Shown in pieces: positions 12,002 to 23,800 of a stretch of DNA of 64,000 bases. This DNA is from Gentiana macrophylla (Eukaryota > Streptophyta > Magnoliopsida > Gentianales > Gentianaceae). A program made the translations under genes and the position numbers. The notes under the pieces are model-generated. The model worked only from the letters and a program-made list of their open reading frames with translations, was not told the origin of the DNA and made no database searches. The stretch spans positions 110,223 through 174,222 of the forward strand of contig JAOBSW010000627.1 of the NCBI GenBank assembly GCA_026214975.1, in the 5' to 3' direction. Within the stretch, counting starts at the first letter, position 1, and the number at the start of each line of letters is the position of its first letter.

Positions 12002-13284
12002 CAGAAAGGAGCTATGAAGAGATAGAGGCCCAGCCGATATCTCAGCAGGCCACATGGATGGATCCGATTGTCCTTTACTTAAAGGACGGAATATTACCCA
12101 AAGATAAGGTACAGTCAAGGAAGGTCCGACTACAGTCGGCTCGATATGCATTCTTCAACGACGTACTTTATCGGAAGTCATTCATGAGTCCATGGTTGAG
12201 ATGCATCTCGAGGCAGAGGAGAATATCTTCTCGAGGAAATTCATAGAGAGCTTGTGGAAATCAGCGTGGGGCTAGGATGTTAGCCCGGAAATGCAAGCTC
12301 ACAGGATACTTCTGGCCGTCAATGCAACGAGATGCGAATAAGTTAGTGCAGAGATGCAATTCTTGTCAAATTCACGATAACGTCTCTCATCAGCAGGCAC
12401 AAGAAATGAATGTCATCTCGTCAGCATGGCCTTTCGACGTGTGGGGAGTCGATATTGTGGGACCCCTACCCCGAGCTCCAGGGAACAATAAGTTTGTAGT
12501 AGTTGCGGTGGATTATTTCACTAAGTGGGTAGAAGCCAAAGCTTTACCCGATGTCAAAGCAGCTACAATCAAGAAGTTCCTATGGGTCGATATTTTATGC
12601 AAGTATGGTATTCCGAAGGCTTTAATCTCGGACAACGGAACTCAATTCGAAGACCGAAGAGTCAGAGAGTGGTTAGCCGAGTATCATATCGACCAGCACT
12701 TCACTTCGGTGGCTCATCCTCAAGCAAATGGTCAAGTCAAACAGACAAATCGACAGATTAAACTCGGATTGAAAAAAAGGCTCGAGGCTGAAGGGCGAGA
12801 CTGGGCGTTACAACTCCCGAGCATCCTGTGGTCATACAGGACAGCTCCAAACTCATCAACGGGTGAAACACCTTTCTCCCTAACTTATGGGTGCGAGGCA
12901 GTTATCCCTGCGGAGATCGGCGTCCCTTCCCCCCGAGTTTTAGCGTACAATATTGAGACGAATGACCCCGACATCCGACAGGAGAAGGATAATCTCGAGG
13001 AGCGAAGAGAGATGGCCTCAGCCAAAATGGCAAGGTATAAGCAGAAGATCTCTCAATATTACAACGCCAGAGTGAAATACATATATTTCAAGGTCGGAGA
13101 TCTAGTCTTGAGGAAGAATGAGGCAAGTCGACAGAAGGAGATCGGGACACTCTTCCCGAACTGGGAAGGCCCGTATCAGATTCTAAAAGTCCACCCTAAA
13201 GGTTCATATCAACTAGGTCGAGCAGACAGAACCACAGTTCCTCGACAATGGCACGCGAATAATTTGAGGAAATTTTACGTCTAA
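11995..13284 (+). pseudogene. gypsy integrase with stop and lost catalytic Glu
   Basis: The linker WMDPIVLYLKDGILPKDK is followed by a stop (12247) and then the integrase frame 12277-13284. Visible parts are the end of the zinc-binding region (CNSCQIH), catalytic Asp in VDIVGPLP, second Asp in SDNGTQF, and HPQANGQVKQTN, where family members have Glu directly after GQV. Here the codon at 12739-12741 is AAA (Lys), so the DDE triad is broken. C-terminal features (YRTAPNSSTGETPFSLTYG, VLRKNEASRQKEIGTLFPNW) are intact. The stop at 13282-13284 ends pol. Confidence 0.88.
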
Positions 13285-14038
13285 GCCTTAGTCGATCAGT
13301 TTGATTCTACTCGTTTTCTAAAATTTGTAATCAGTCCATGAGACAGTTCTATCTTCGTTATAATAAATGATGATTTCTTTTTCTACAGTTTTATTAAGTC
13401 ATTTTTGTAATATTCTAAGTCCAAAAGGACACGAAATACACTCGACAAAGTATGGAGCAATCCGAAGGTTGGAACTCCCGACAACGCCATAAGCATATAA
13501 TGCAGAAGGCAAAAAGAAGACTCGCAAGTCAAATGTCCAAGTCAAAAGCCTAACGTACTTAAGGGTCGAATAAGGCAGACAAAGGACGGTTCGCAGGGTC
13601 GGGCCAAACGTCCAAGTCGGAAGTCTAAACAGCCCAAGGGGCAACTAGACCGGGACAAGGACAGTTCGCAATGTCGGACTAACTCGAAGATCTAGCAAGC
13701 CTATAAGGCTAAAAAGCCAAGGCAACTAGGTCGACCTAAAAGCCAAATAGAGCCCAAGTGCGTTATGAACTGAAGTTGATAAACCACTTGGGGGGGAGCA
13801 ATATTACATCGACAAGGCAGAAGCAAACAGAGCCAAAGGCTCGACAAGCAAGAAAGCCAAAGACAGTAACAAATGAGAAAGTAAATAACAACAAATAGAG
13901 AAACAAAAAGGCAGAAATTTCAAAAGGAATCAAGGCCAGGTCGAAAAAACCAGCCATTATACAGTGAACATTCACCCAAGTCGACTTAAAGTTAGTTAAA
14001 TTTACAAATAATTGTAAAGTTCGAAAGAAACAAGATAA
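13285..14038. other. gypsy 3' non-coding spacer with irregular short repeats
   Basis: Non-coding DNA between the pol stop and the end of the antisense ORF. Short imperfect motifs such as CCAAGTC, AAAAGCC and GTCGG recur irregularly (13420-13760). A run of G (CTTGGGGGGGAGCA, about 13787) resembles a polypurine tract, but no LTR start follows that I can recognise. Confidence 0.5.
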
Positions 14039-16224
14039 CTAAATAGAAACATCAGGAGTCGGGGTCGGAGTAGCATCTTCTGGAATCGGCGTAGGAGCAA
14101 TAGCAGCGGAAGTCGTATTATCAGGAGTCGGGCTTGCTGTGGGAACACCATACTTCTGGGCAAGTGATATACCCTGTTGAAATTCATCAAAGTACAGGTC
14201 ATACAGCGCCTCCGAGTCAGGGTCATAACAGCCAGGCTCTTCAAGCTGGTCGATCTCGACTTCCGGATAAGCCTTCTTTACTTGGTCCACCGCCTTGGTG
14301 AATCCTCCAAGTATAGCTGTCTGCATGATTACGTCGAGGTCCTTACCCAACTCTTCAGACTTCCGATACTCGAGAATCGTGGCAGCCCTTGCTTCCTCAA
14401 GCTGCCTAGGGACTTGATCTAGTTCGGCCTTCAACTGATCTCTCTCTTCGGCAGTGGCCGCTCCCCGTGCCGATTCCTGCTCGAGAGTCTCTTTCAGAGT
14501 GGCCTCTCTCCCCTCGGCCGCAGCCAAATCTCTCCTTAGCTCAAGAATGACAACCTCTCGCTCCTCCTTTACTTTCTCTATCTCGGCAGCAGCTTCTTTC
14601 TTGAAAACATTGAGCTGCGATTCTAGACCAGTGACACTAGCTGACTCGATAGCAAGCCTGTCGTTCAACCTCCAAATCTGTGTCTTCAGCTCTTCCTCAG
14701 TCTCGGACGGCGTGCTCATACGTCGAGAAGCCTCTCGACTCATAAAGTAGTGCTGCCAAAAAGGAAAAGTTAAGGCATAAGCTTCGGGAGGGGCAAAAAA
14801 GAAGACATGAAATCAACAAGAGTTAGTGTTTACCACGCGACCCAGCTCTCGGAGGGAAGAGTCCAGGACCTGGTCGTCCAGCTTCTCGACATCTTCGGCC
14901 GACATCCTACTCGTGGCGGCAAGGTCGAGAGAGGGTTTGGTGACCTTGGCTTTTTTAGCCAGCTTTTGCTGATCTCTCACCAGCTCCTCGAGGGCCGACC
15001 TCCTCTTTTGCAACCGGGTAGCCTCAGCGCCAGAAGTTTCTTCACCCCCTCCGACGGTAAAGTCGATAACATCCTCTGCTTCGCGTATCGACCGGTGCTC
15101 ATGGGTGAGTCCCCCCGAGGTAGAAGGCGGAGCTGGTTGTGCGACAGGAGTATTGGCCTCGACACCCTCAGCCGAGTCATCAGCACGAGCAGATCTCTCC
15201 TCTGACACCGGAGGAATGACCCTCGACTTGGATGCATTGACAGCAGCAGCTACTGCGGAGGCCTTTGGGACAGCGACCTTCGAGAATCTGCCCACTACAC
15301 AAGTAAAAAAGAAGTCAGTATCAGAAATAAGTAAAAATACAACTTCAAAAAGCAATAAGACTTAGCAAACAAAAGGATCAAGCTTCCTACGGTTTTCTTG
15401 ATCGACGACATGAAGGCCTATACAGGGTGAGGTCCCGCCTCCTCGAGGCGGGTGAGGTCGTAAAGAAGACTCGGGTCCGGCGTAGCCACCTCGAACTTGA
15501 ATCTCTCGAGAGAAAGAGCCTCGTCGGGGCAGCGTGACCTCACGACCCGATTTGTCATCCCTTCCGTCTCTCGATCTCCATAAACCGATATAAGATTATC
15601 CGATCCATGTCGGAGAAAGAAAAACACGGGCTTCCAATTCCCGTGAGATGAAGGTCCCGAGACACGAACTCATGGCGATTAGTACGCCTCGAAAGCGTGT
15701 ACCATATTTTATCCGGTTGCTGGCGATCTTGTACCACCACCGAATAGAGGGCGGTAAAGCCGATACACGCCACTCGGCAGCAATCAAAAAGCCCATCAGA
15801 GTCCGGATCGCATTTGGGCCCAGCTGAGATACACCGATCTCGTAATGGTGAAGAACAGCCAGGACCGCCGAACAGAGAGGGAACCTCAACCCACTCGACA
15901 ATTGGGCCTCATAGACCGTACAGAACCCTTCTGGGGGCTCATCGGCAAACTGATGGTGGCCGGAAGGAAGTTGAACCACCAGTTGGGGGTCAGAAAGCCC
16001 ATACCTCCGCCGCAATTGGTTGAGATCATCCATGGTAAGACAGGAGATACATCCCTTAGGCCCTTTTCCGTCCATTCTGGCGGACAATTTCTTGGGCTCC
16101 CTGATAGTACCTAAGGGCTCCTCAGGATTAGGGGGTAGGGTTGATCGGAAGGAGCAGATATGGGTGTTTGATCGCCAGAACGAGACTCCTCTACCCTATC
16201 AGAAATTGTAGCACTACTAGACAT
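14039..16224 (-). pseudogene. antisense spliced ORF of the Tat element, PF04195-like region plus coiled coil
   Basis: Read on the minus strand. A first block (16224 to 15418) starts MSSSATISDRVEES and contains MDDLNQLRRRYGLS and LSSGLRFPLCSAVLAVLHHY, then LGPNAIRTLMGF. This resembles the 'putative gypsy-type transposon' domain (PF04195) family. A stop and a frame change interrupt it; NWKPVFFFLRHGSDN follows in another frame. A second block (15294-14834) begins after a good acceptor (TTTACTTGTGTAG) and is low-complexity Ala/Ser/Glu. A third block (14752-14039) is joined by an 81-base intron (14833-14753, GTAAAC to TTTGGCAG) and is a long Glu/Lys/Leu-rich coiled coil ending in a Pro/Thr tail. 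Joining across that intron keeps the frame. Such antisense ORFs are known in Tat elements; their role is not established. Confidence 0.75.
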
Positions 16225-16229
16225 GGACA

Positions 16230-17262
16230 GATTCCAGCAAGAACGGTAGGAACAAAGAAAAAGATGATAGCAGAAAAGACGCTTACTTGTATTTTCTGAG
16301 GAGAAAACGGAGAAATGGATAGGCAGAAATGATTTTCACCGTCTGGTTCTTCTTCCCCTTTTTATGCGTTGCTAATGCCGAATGATAGTGAAAAGACGTG
16401 ATTAGGGGGGTTACTAGTAGTTATAACTCCCCCATGAATCGCGAAAATTAAGGGTGACATCATTTATGGCAGAAGACGAAAAGATAGTGCGCTCTGACGT
16501 CACAACGAACGGCCACGATTGGCTAGGGAGACAGGTGGCATACGAAGTGGTTACACCATTTCCCGCTCAAGTTTTAGTCCAACTCGAAGACGATTTCAAA
16601 TTGGCAGACCTGACCTCGGACAACGGAAGTCGCCTCTCTCAGGTCTGGGGGGCTTATGACGATACCGGGTTACGCACCTCGATATATCCTCATCGAGTGG
16701 ACCTCATGGATTAAATATTCGCTAAGGCACAGGAGCCAGATAAGGCATACAAGTCGGATAATCGATTTGTAAACTGTGGCATGCATGTCGACGACCGAAA
16801 CTGGAGTATGCTAGAAATCGAGGTCACGACTATCGACTTACGAGGCGGTGCGGGACGTGAGTTCGAGAGTCGATCACCCAGGTCGGGCGGATCGATATCG
16901 AGAATAGAGTCCACACCAGCTACGTTAGCCCAATATCCGCAGGATAACTTGGGCAAGGGGTAAAGCCCAATTAAGGGTAAATAAGACAATAGCTGCAAAC
17001 CGACTCATATTAGGGTTAGGTCATGCATTGTCCTTATAAATACAGCGTTCCAGGAACTACGTATGGCTTGATTCCTGGAATAAGAATAGGATACATAGGC
17101 ACTCTAAGAATCTCACTTAGACTCAGCCGTAAACATACAAAACCCCTTCTTTCCTCTTGGCATTAGGGTTCTTGATTATTCATCAATAACATAAGGAAAA
17201 GCCCGGATCTTTAAGGTAACATAATTTGTCATCGCCATCAGGTCTGACACGACCTGATTTTC
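16230..17262 (+). mobile_element. probable 3' LTR region of the gypsy element
   Basis: Non-coding, placed after the antisense ORF where the 3' LTR should be. A plausible LTR start is TGACATCATTTATGGC at about 16456. A TATA box (CCTTATAAATAC, about 17032) sits roughly 230 bases before the likely end. The antisense ORF would be driven from this region on the other strand. Neither boundary is proven, because no second LTR is present for comparison. Confidence 0.5.
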
Positions 17263-18115
17263 CAATTTCTGGGGATAAACTTATAACTCAGATTAAGAAT
17301 CAGAGTTTACTTTTCTAGAAAAAATGGACTTTACAAATACTGAACATCCATTTGATTGCAACACTTGGTCCCGCATACCGGGACTTTATGAAATCATTGT
17401 CGCCATATAGTAAATTGTTGTATGGGGTCTTTACAAGCATGCGCGTCCCTTTTCTGTCCTTCCTGCAGGCTAGTTTCTAATCTCAAACATCTGGAAAAAT
17501 TGATATGAACATTAAATTATGCTATTATTTTACGACATTTAAGCAATGTTTTTTGTTATGTAATAGTCCCAGAAATTTGTAATGATATGATGTTACGACA
17601 CAATATAATGTCCATATGAATTTTCAAAGTTATAATGTAGAAAGTTTTAAGAGTCTGTTCAAAATAAAAAGGTTTTAAGAGTCTTCGGCTGTGAAGACAC
17701 GTATTCATTTCCCGACATACAAAAATAGTTTTAAAAAAAATGATATACAGAAACCCTTTTATCTGATATACAAAAAATTGCACTTTGAATTTTTATTTAA
17801 TTAAGGGTCCAATTATTTTTGAGACAATTTTATTCAACCATCCCCGCTAAACAAGCGGTCAAAATATCATTCGGAGGTTGGATACCCCAAGAAATAATAT
17901 GAACCGAATCGGAATCCAATCCATGCCTAGCTAGAAATTGCGTCGGGATATTGCCCGAATGCCTGACAGAAAAAGAAAAAAAAACGTACTAAAAAAAAGC
18001 TTCCGTTTCCAAAAGGCAGTCCTGTAGTACACCCAAAAGCCGAGAAACCCTTTTCGTAGTGAGACAAATACTGAACACAAGGTAGACAATCACTTTCCAC
18101 CAACAACCGCGCGCG
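17263..18115. other. intergenic DNA, no recognised gene
   Basis: AT-rich spacer between the gypsy 3' end and the LINE remnant. Minus-strand sequence at about 17820-18115 is probably the 3' part of the LINE (it follows its RNase H-like fragment), but I could not recognise coding motifs in it. Confidence 0.4.
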
Positions 18116-18415
18116 CTACCCCCCAACGCTGACCTCCACAAGAGCTAATAGGATAGCCCGCAACTCCAGCAGGAGTACCTCAATACGAAGGTCAAAACAA
18201 AAAGAGTAGGACGCCAAGATAGACCCTTGATGATCACGAAAGCTAACACCAACCCCATACGCTCTATCCGTGACTGAAGCATCAACATTGCACTTAAGCA
18301 GCCCCTCCAAAGGAGGTTCCCAATGAGACTGCAGGTTTCCCTCTGCTGGAGCCTGCCGCAAAGCCATAATAGCCTGATGATATTCCCTAGCTTCGCTAAA
18401 GGTTGAACTACAAAC
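18116..18415 (-). pseudogene. LINE RNase H-like (RVT_3) fragment
   Basis: The minus strand encodes WEPPLEGLLKCNVDAS, then VGVSFRDHQGSILASYSF and LELRAILLAL, the typical plant LINE RNase H-like domain. The fragment is cut at 18415/18416 by a solo LTR whose target duplication is CAAAC. The upstream parts of the same LINE reappear at 29523 and beyond, in the same orientation. Confidence 0.8.
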
Positions 18416-18827
18416 TGTTGGAATAGTGTCATAAACCCAATCGGGTTGGACCGGATCCGACCGGACGGGATCATTTCTACTATTTCTTTATGTTTATGTA
18501 TATATTAAATGGATTTTATGTTGTCATATATATGTTCTTTTAGTGAACCAATTATGAATTGTTATATGATAACGTCCTTAGTATTAAACCGTGATAGAGA
18601 AACCAAGATAGGCGATTATGGTTGATGAGATCTCTAATCACTTTAATAAGTTTGATACTTAAATGTCTCTAGGCTGATGTACTATTAAACAGGACATTGA
18701 TAGTATGAACAGGCTAGCACGTATTAGATGTCTTATGTCTTTAAGGGCAGAGATAGATCTCGTCTATCGAAGTGTGGAGACACTTGGAATATACGTGGAC
18801 GTGTATTAAAAATGCGTACGTTAGACT

Positions 18828-19555
18828 TGTTAGGAAATCTACGCGGGAACGCAGCGGAATTTAAAATTTTGATTTCCTTTTACCCAAGATCGACTTCGTT
18901 TAAGCAATAAACGAATAAACTAAAGACGGCGGTTACCTTGGTTGATATAAAAGATCGACGCTTTGACCGTCTAAGGAGAGTAGTTCAGCATGGAGCCGCC
19001 CAAGTGTTCGGCCTCTACCGCTAGTCCACACGAGCAGACCGCTTGGAATCCCATCATGGATTGCTATTGGAAAACTCCGGTTGCTAGACCGGCCCTTTTC
19101 CCTCCCTCACAAACTCACTATAGGAAGCCCCCTATTTCTTACACAAGAACTATGAGTTCTTGCAATTTTTTCACAAGAACAATTGCTCTTGGAAGAATGG
19201 TGTGCTAAAGAGCTTGACACCCACCTCTTATTTATAGTGTAGGGGGCGCCCCATCTAGGTGTGGAGGAGAAGAAAACCTTTTCCCAATAAAATAAGGAAA
19301 ATATAATTGATTGATTTATCTCATTTATTATAATATCTCATATCAAATAAATCTAGGATATTGTCAATATCTCATATTGAATATTCCCAAGATATTGTCA
19401 AAATCTAATATTGACAATATTTATCTTTTATTATATTACCATAAATCAATTTACATATGTGTATATATCACATATATATAACACATATAAATCTATTAAT
19501 ATATATACCAAAGATAATGCAAATCCAATTTGCATTCAGCACACACGCATGCAAT

Positions 19556-19605
<50 letters not shown>

Positions 19606-20876
19606 TTATTTATTAATATCTAATATTAATAATAGGTAATACCATTAATTAAATTGCACAATCCAAGTGTATCTTATACACATTAAATGTGGCGCCCCTT
19701 TGACCAACAAATTGGCTTCCGGAATATTCTTTAATTAATATAATATTATTAATATCTTGTATTTAATTTATTCATAATAAATAAATACCACCATATTAAT
19801 TTACCACTATAACCTTTATAGTCTCGAGATAAACTTTCCTTATTTGGTTATCTACTATAACCACATTTTAATCCGACTAGATGTTCATATGTGTGTGACT
19901 GATAGGCTTCCGAATATGTTGGCCGTAGACACAAAGTGCAAATTATGAAAATGCCCTTCATGCCTAACGATCACGGGATAGCGTCTAGAAACACACCGTG
20001 ACCCCCAATCATCGGAAGAGTCAAATGCAATGACTACTACCTTTCATGTGAAGCAGTTACCGTGTAACTTACAATCCTATCATTTGTAATAATATCCATA
20101 CGGTCGTTAGTCGAGTGTCAAAACATCAACGACCGTATCTTATAATCTGGATATCAAGCTCTCTCGAAGTAACTCATTTACTCCCACTTTGCAAAGATTC
20201 ACGAGAGTAAGACATTCCTTATAAGAAGGCCATTTCGGATATTCGATCCCAATCATAGGATACGCGATTCCCGGACGACCAATCATGTATACTCCGCATG
20301 CTTCAGTATCATACCCAATCACTACCGCATGATCGCCCCGTGGCTAGGGGAAACCTCAATAGTGTCAAAGCATGACAATCCACACCGTGATGCCATGAAG
20401 ACTCCGGTCAAAAGGATAATTACACAACCGCCACATAGTGTGACACTTATCCGTGTAAGTGGGTCGCCTAACGTCACGCATTCTCTAATACACGCCCACG
20501 CATGGTCAAGTGTCTCTACACTTCGATAGGCGAGATCTATCCACCGCCTCTAAAAGAGAAGACATCTAATACGTGCTAGTTTGTTTATACTATCAATGCC
20601 CTGTTTAATAGTACATCGACCTAGAGACATTTAAGTATCAAACTTATTAAAGTGATTAGAGATCTCATCAACCATAATCGCCTATCATGGTTTCTCTATC
20701 ACGATTTAATACTAAGGGCGTTATCATATAACAATTCATAATTGGTTCTTTAAAAGAATGGATATATGACAACATAAAAGCCATTTAATATATGTATAAA
20801 CATAAAGAAATAGTAGAAATGATCCGACCGGTCGGATCCGGTCCAACCCGATTGGGTTTAGGACACTATTTCAACA
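18828..20876 (-). repeat. 3' LTR of the 9.2 kb copia element
   Basis: 2049 bases. Read on the minus strand it starts TGTTGAAATAGTG and ends GATTTCCTAACA. It contains a (TA)n tract at 19557-19601. By eye it differs from its partner at 25966-28034 by scattered substitutions and small indels, suggesting a moderately young insertion. Confidence 0.93.
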
Positions 20877-23800
20877 ATCTCCCACTTGGCCTAAAACCAA
20901 TCACTCGCACACACAAGACCAAGTTGAAACACAAGAATCTCATGCAATACTCGCAACGACCTTAGCCATAAGCGGATCGCTATCCGTGGGGACTCGGACT
21001 ATCTTCATATCACGTTCCAAATGACCAAGTCAAAGGCGAGGCGCCTCAACACACACACGAATCTCTCGACGAGACCCACGGTCCTTGCTTCAAGCAATGA
21101 ATCCACTTACTATATCAACTATATAGAAAGGTGGAAGAACCATACAAGGTTCGAGGAATGAACCTTCAGATCCATGTCTTGCCTCCCATTTGCGCCTCTA
21201 AGGCACTACTGTGTTTTGGCCTAGTTGTAGAATTTACAGTGACCCATAGCCAAGAACATTTCCAGCTCACTGTATCACTTAATCAAAGTGATTGCAAACC
21301 CAGACTGTAGCTCCCACTCGCCTTTATAAGACTCAAGATATACGTCTGTATATCTACGTTTATTTAATTCCAAGTTTCAATAAACTAGGAAACTTTCCTT
21401 AACTTGTTTAAGGATATTCTCGACATTTACCAGATTTACTTTCATACTTTCTCATGACTATTCATGGACTATGAACATCCGGCATCTCCTATAAGATGGT
21501 TCCTATCGCAGTAGCGAAGGAAACCTTCCATAAGTATCATCATCTTTCACCTTATCTTTAGGACCAATGTCCTAACATAGATAGATCTCGCGATCTATGC
21601 TAAACTTCTTTTAGCATCACATCTATATAGGTAAACTATAATTTAACAAACAGATTAAATCTATCACTATAGATTCTTATTTCTAAAAATAAGAAGCGCC
21701 AATCCAAGTGCTTTCAGTAAAGACCTTGAACTACAAAACATTAATTGATTGTGACATGGGGTATTAATTCTCGAGAGAGATATCTAATATCTTGCTCAAA
21801 AATCACAACACACTCCCACTATCCATCTTGCACATGGGCATATCCTTCTTTGACTAAATCAAACTCCTTTGATTATCAAACAAAGAAATCGTCTCAGAGA
21901 AACTTGTTTGAGTCCATAAATGGATCTCGTGGGCTCACATATCATGTTATCGTCTATGAAAATCGAGCTTTCTACCCAACGTCTTCAACACTATCATATA
22001 GCCATGATACGAAGTTATAACAAGCATCATCTCGATTAGAAGAATGGGCTCATTTGGCGGCAAGATAAAGGTAATTACAAGGTTTACACCCCATACCCTT
22101 GACCCTCACTATAGCCTTATGGTAATCGTATTACTATCCATGTCACCTTCAGGACACTCCCTTAGGTAAGGCATGGACTAGGTTCGCAACCTGGTTGTCA
22201 CTGATGGAATCTAATTCAGATTTTATGGCTCCTAGCCATATCTCTCAATCCTGCCTTTTAAACATTCTTTCATAAGTCGTGAGATATACATTCATCAAGA
22301 TGAACATACCAGCAGCCCTTTTGGGCTTGAGGTTATCCACAGACTTACAGAACTTTTATGTGCACTGAGCAGTGATCTACACCTCATCGCTATGCGGCGT
22401 CTGCTCACGTTCCATTGGTTGAATATATCTTTGTGGTTCTCAAACTCTTTTGAGATCTTATTCACTCCCACTGTTTCTTTTGGAAGAAACACTTCCTCTA
22501 GAAGACAGCATGTTTGGAGACAAACATTTTGCTCCACGGACAAGTAAACAATATCCAGCGTACTTGCTAAGATATTCCACAAAGTTGCATATGTCGTACT
22601 AGGCTCCAAGCCTTTCTGACTTTGCTTATGACAACTTCAAATCATCGGTTAAGATAGAATCGACATTATCATCTTCCATATCTAATATGGAATTTATTCA
22701 ACCTTTATTTTGGAACTAGGTTAAGCATAAGGCACTATCCCGAAGCGGGTAAGGGATACTTCGCGATGGCTTGCGTCACACTTTTATCATATAAAGTGTT
22801 GTTTCCATTTCAGAGCACAATCTAATTGCGTATCCCAAAGATGGTATCCTTCAAGGAGAATCTTATTCCTTTCAGACGACTTTCAAACACCTTCGTGTAT
22901 TAATTACTTGATCCAATTGAAGATTAATTCTAAGTAGCTCATCAATCTCATATTCGCATTACTAGCTCGAACTTTTCGGGCTTTCCAATTGTCGATTTCA
23001 ATAAGTACACTTGACTATTTCTAACAATAGTTATAGAGATTAACAAACAATTATTTGTAGCATTAATTGTCATAAGCCAACAAACATCGGTATGTTTAGG
23101 CTTTAGACAATTTTTCTAGATTTTACAACCTTTTCATAAAAGGGTATTTCAGTCATCTTTGGATAAGATACGTATTACCCACATAATTCATAATCACATG
23201 GTTCAGACATCATCTAAATGACATTTGATTATACGTTTCTCTTCCAGAGAGTCGACATCTAAGAACAACTACAAATATCAAAGATAATGATCATACAAAT
23301 ATTTAGTCGAGATCTCGTCACATATATCAACTATACAAATGACATCAATCTAGTATGTTAGATTCAAAGTGACCTTCCAACTTTATCGGAATAACATTTA
23401 TTCTTTACAATTGAATATGTCTACTAAATCCTAACAAATAACCGAAAGTATGTTCTTCATAAGAACCGAACATAATAACATTTATTTAGTTCCCTTATCG
23501 ATTTACTAGATCCAGAATATGGTAAGTGTTACAACATTTGTTTAACCTTCTATATCTGTATTTAATCTTTCTAATTTAATCACACTCGTAAGATATCATA
23601 TATCTAAGAGTTGACTTGAACTTAGATAGATTTATCTCAACTCACTTGCCTAGATTAGAAACTTCAATAAGTTCTTTATTTAAGCACATGCCCTAACTTT
23701 CCTTTTAATCCTTTAAGCACTTGAAAAATATTTCTTATTGTAGTCTTCATAAGACTTAAGATAGATCACAAGAGCTATGTTTTCAACTTCCTTTCATAAA

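Larger units (their letters stand above)
10449..17262 (+). mobile_element. 5'-truncated Tat-type Ty3/gypsy retrotransposon
   Basis: Order on the plus strand: RT fragment, RNase H, second RNase H, integrase, then a 3 kb spacer with a spliced ORF on the opposite strand, then a probable 3' LTR. The duplicated RNase H and the antisense ORF are hallmarks of Tat-lineage gypsy elements. The 5' LTR, gag and protease are absent: RT begins directly at the border of the minus LTR. Frame changes and stops in pol, and a lost integrase catalytic residue, make it inactive. The right end (about 17262) is approximate. Confidence 0.85.

Noticed and set aside
13784..13800. G-rich run considered as the gypsy polypurine tract
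   Set aside because: No LTR start follows, and the antisense ORF of Tat elements lies between pol and the 3' LTR, which puts the true tract nearer 16.4 kb.
20140..20322. 60-residue open frame repeated in the copia LTRs (also 27296-27478 minus and 28180-28362 plus)
   Set aside because: The frame starts with GTG, not ATG. Between the older and younger LTR copies most base differences change amino acids, and the 44278-46207 copy has an in-frame stop. This is LTR sequence similarity, not a selected protein.
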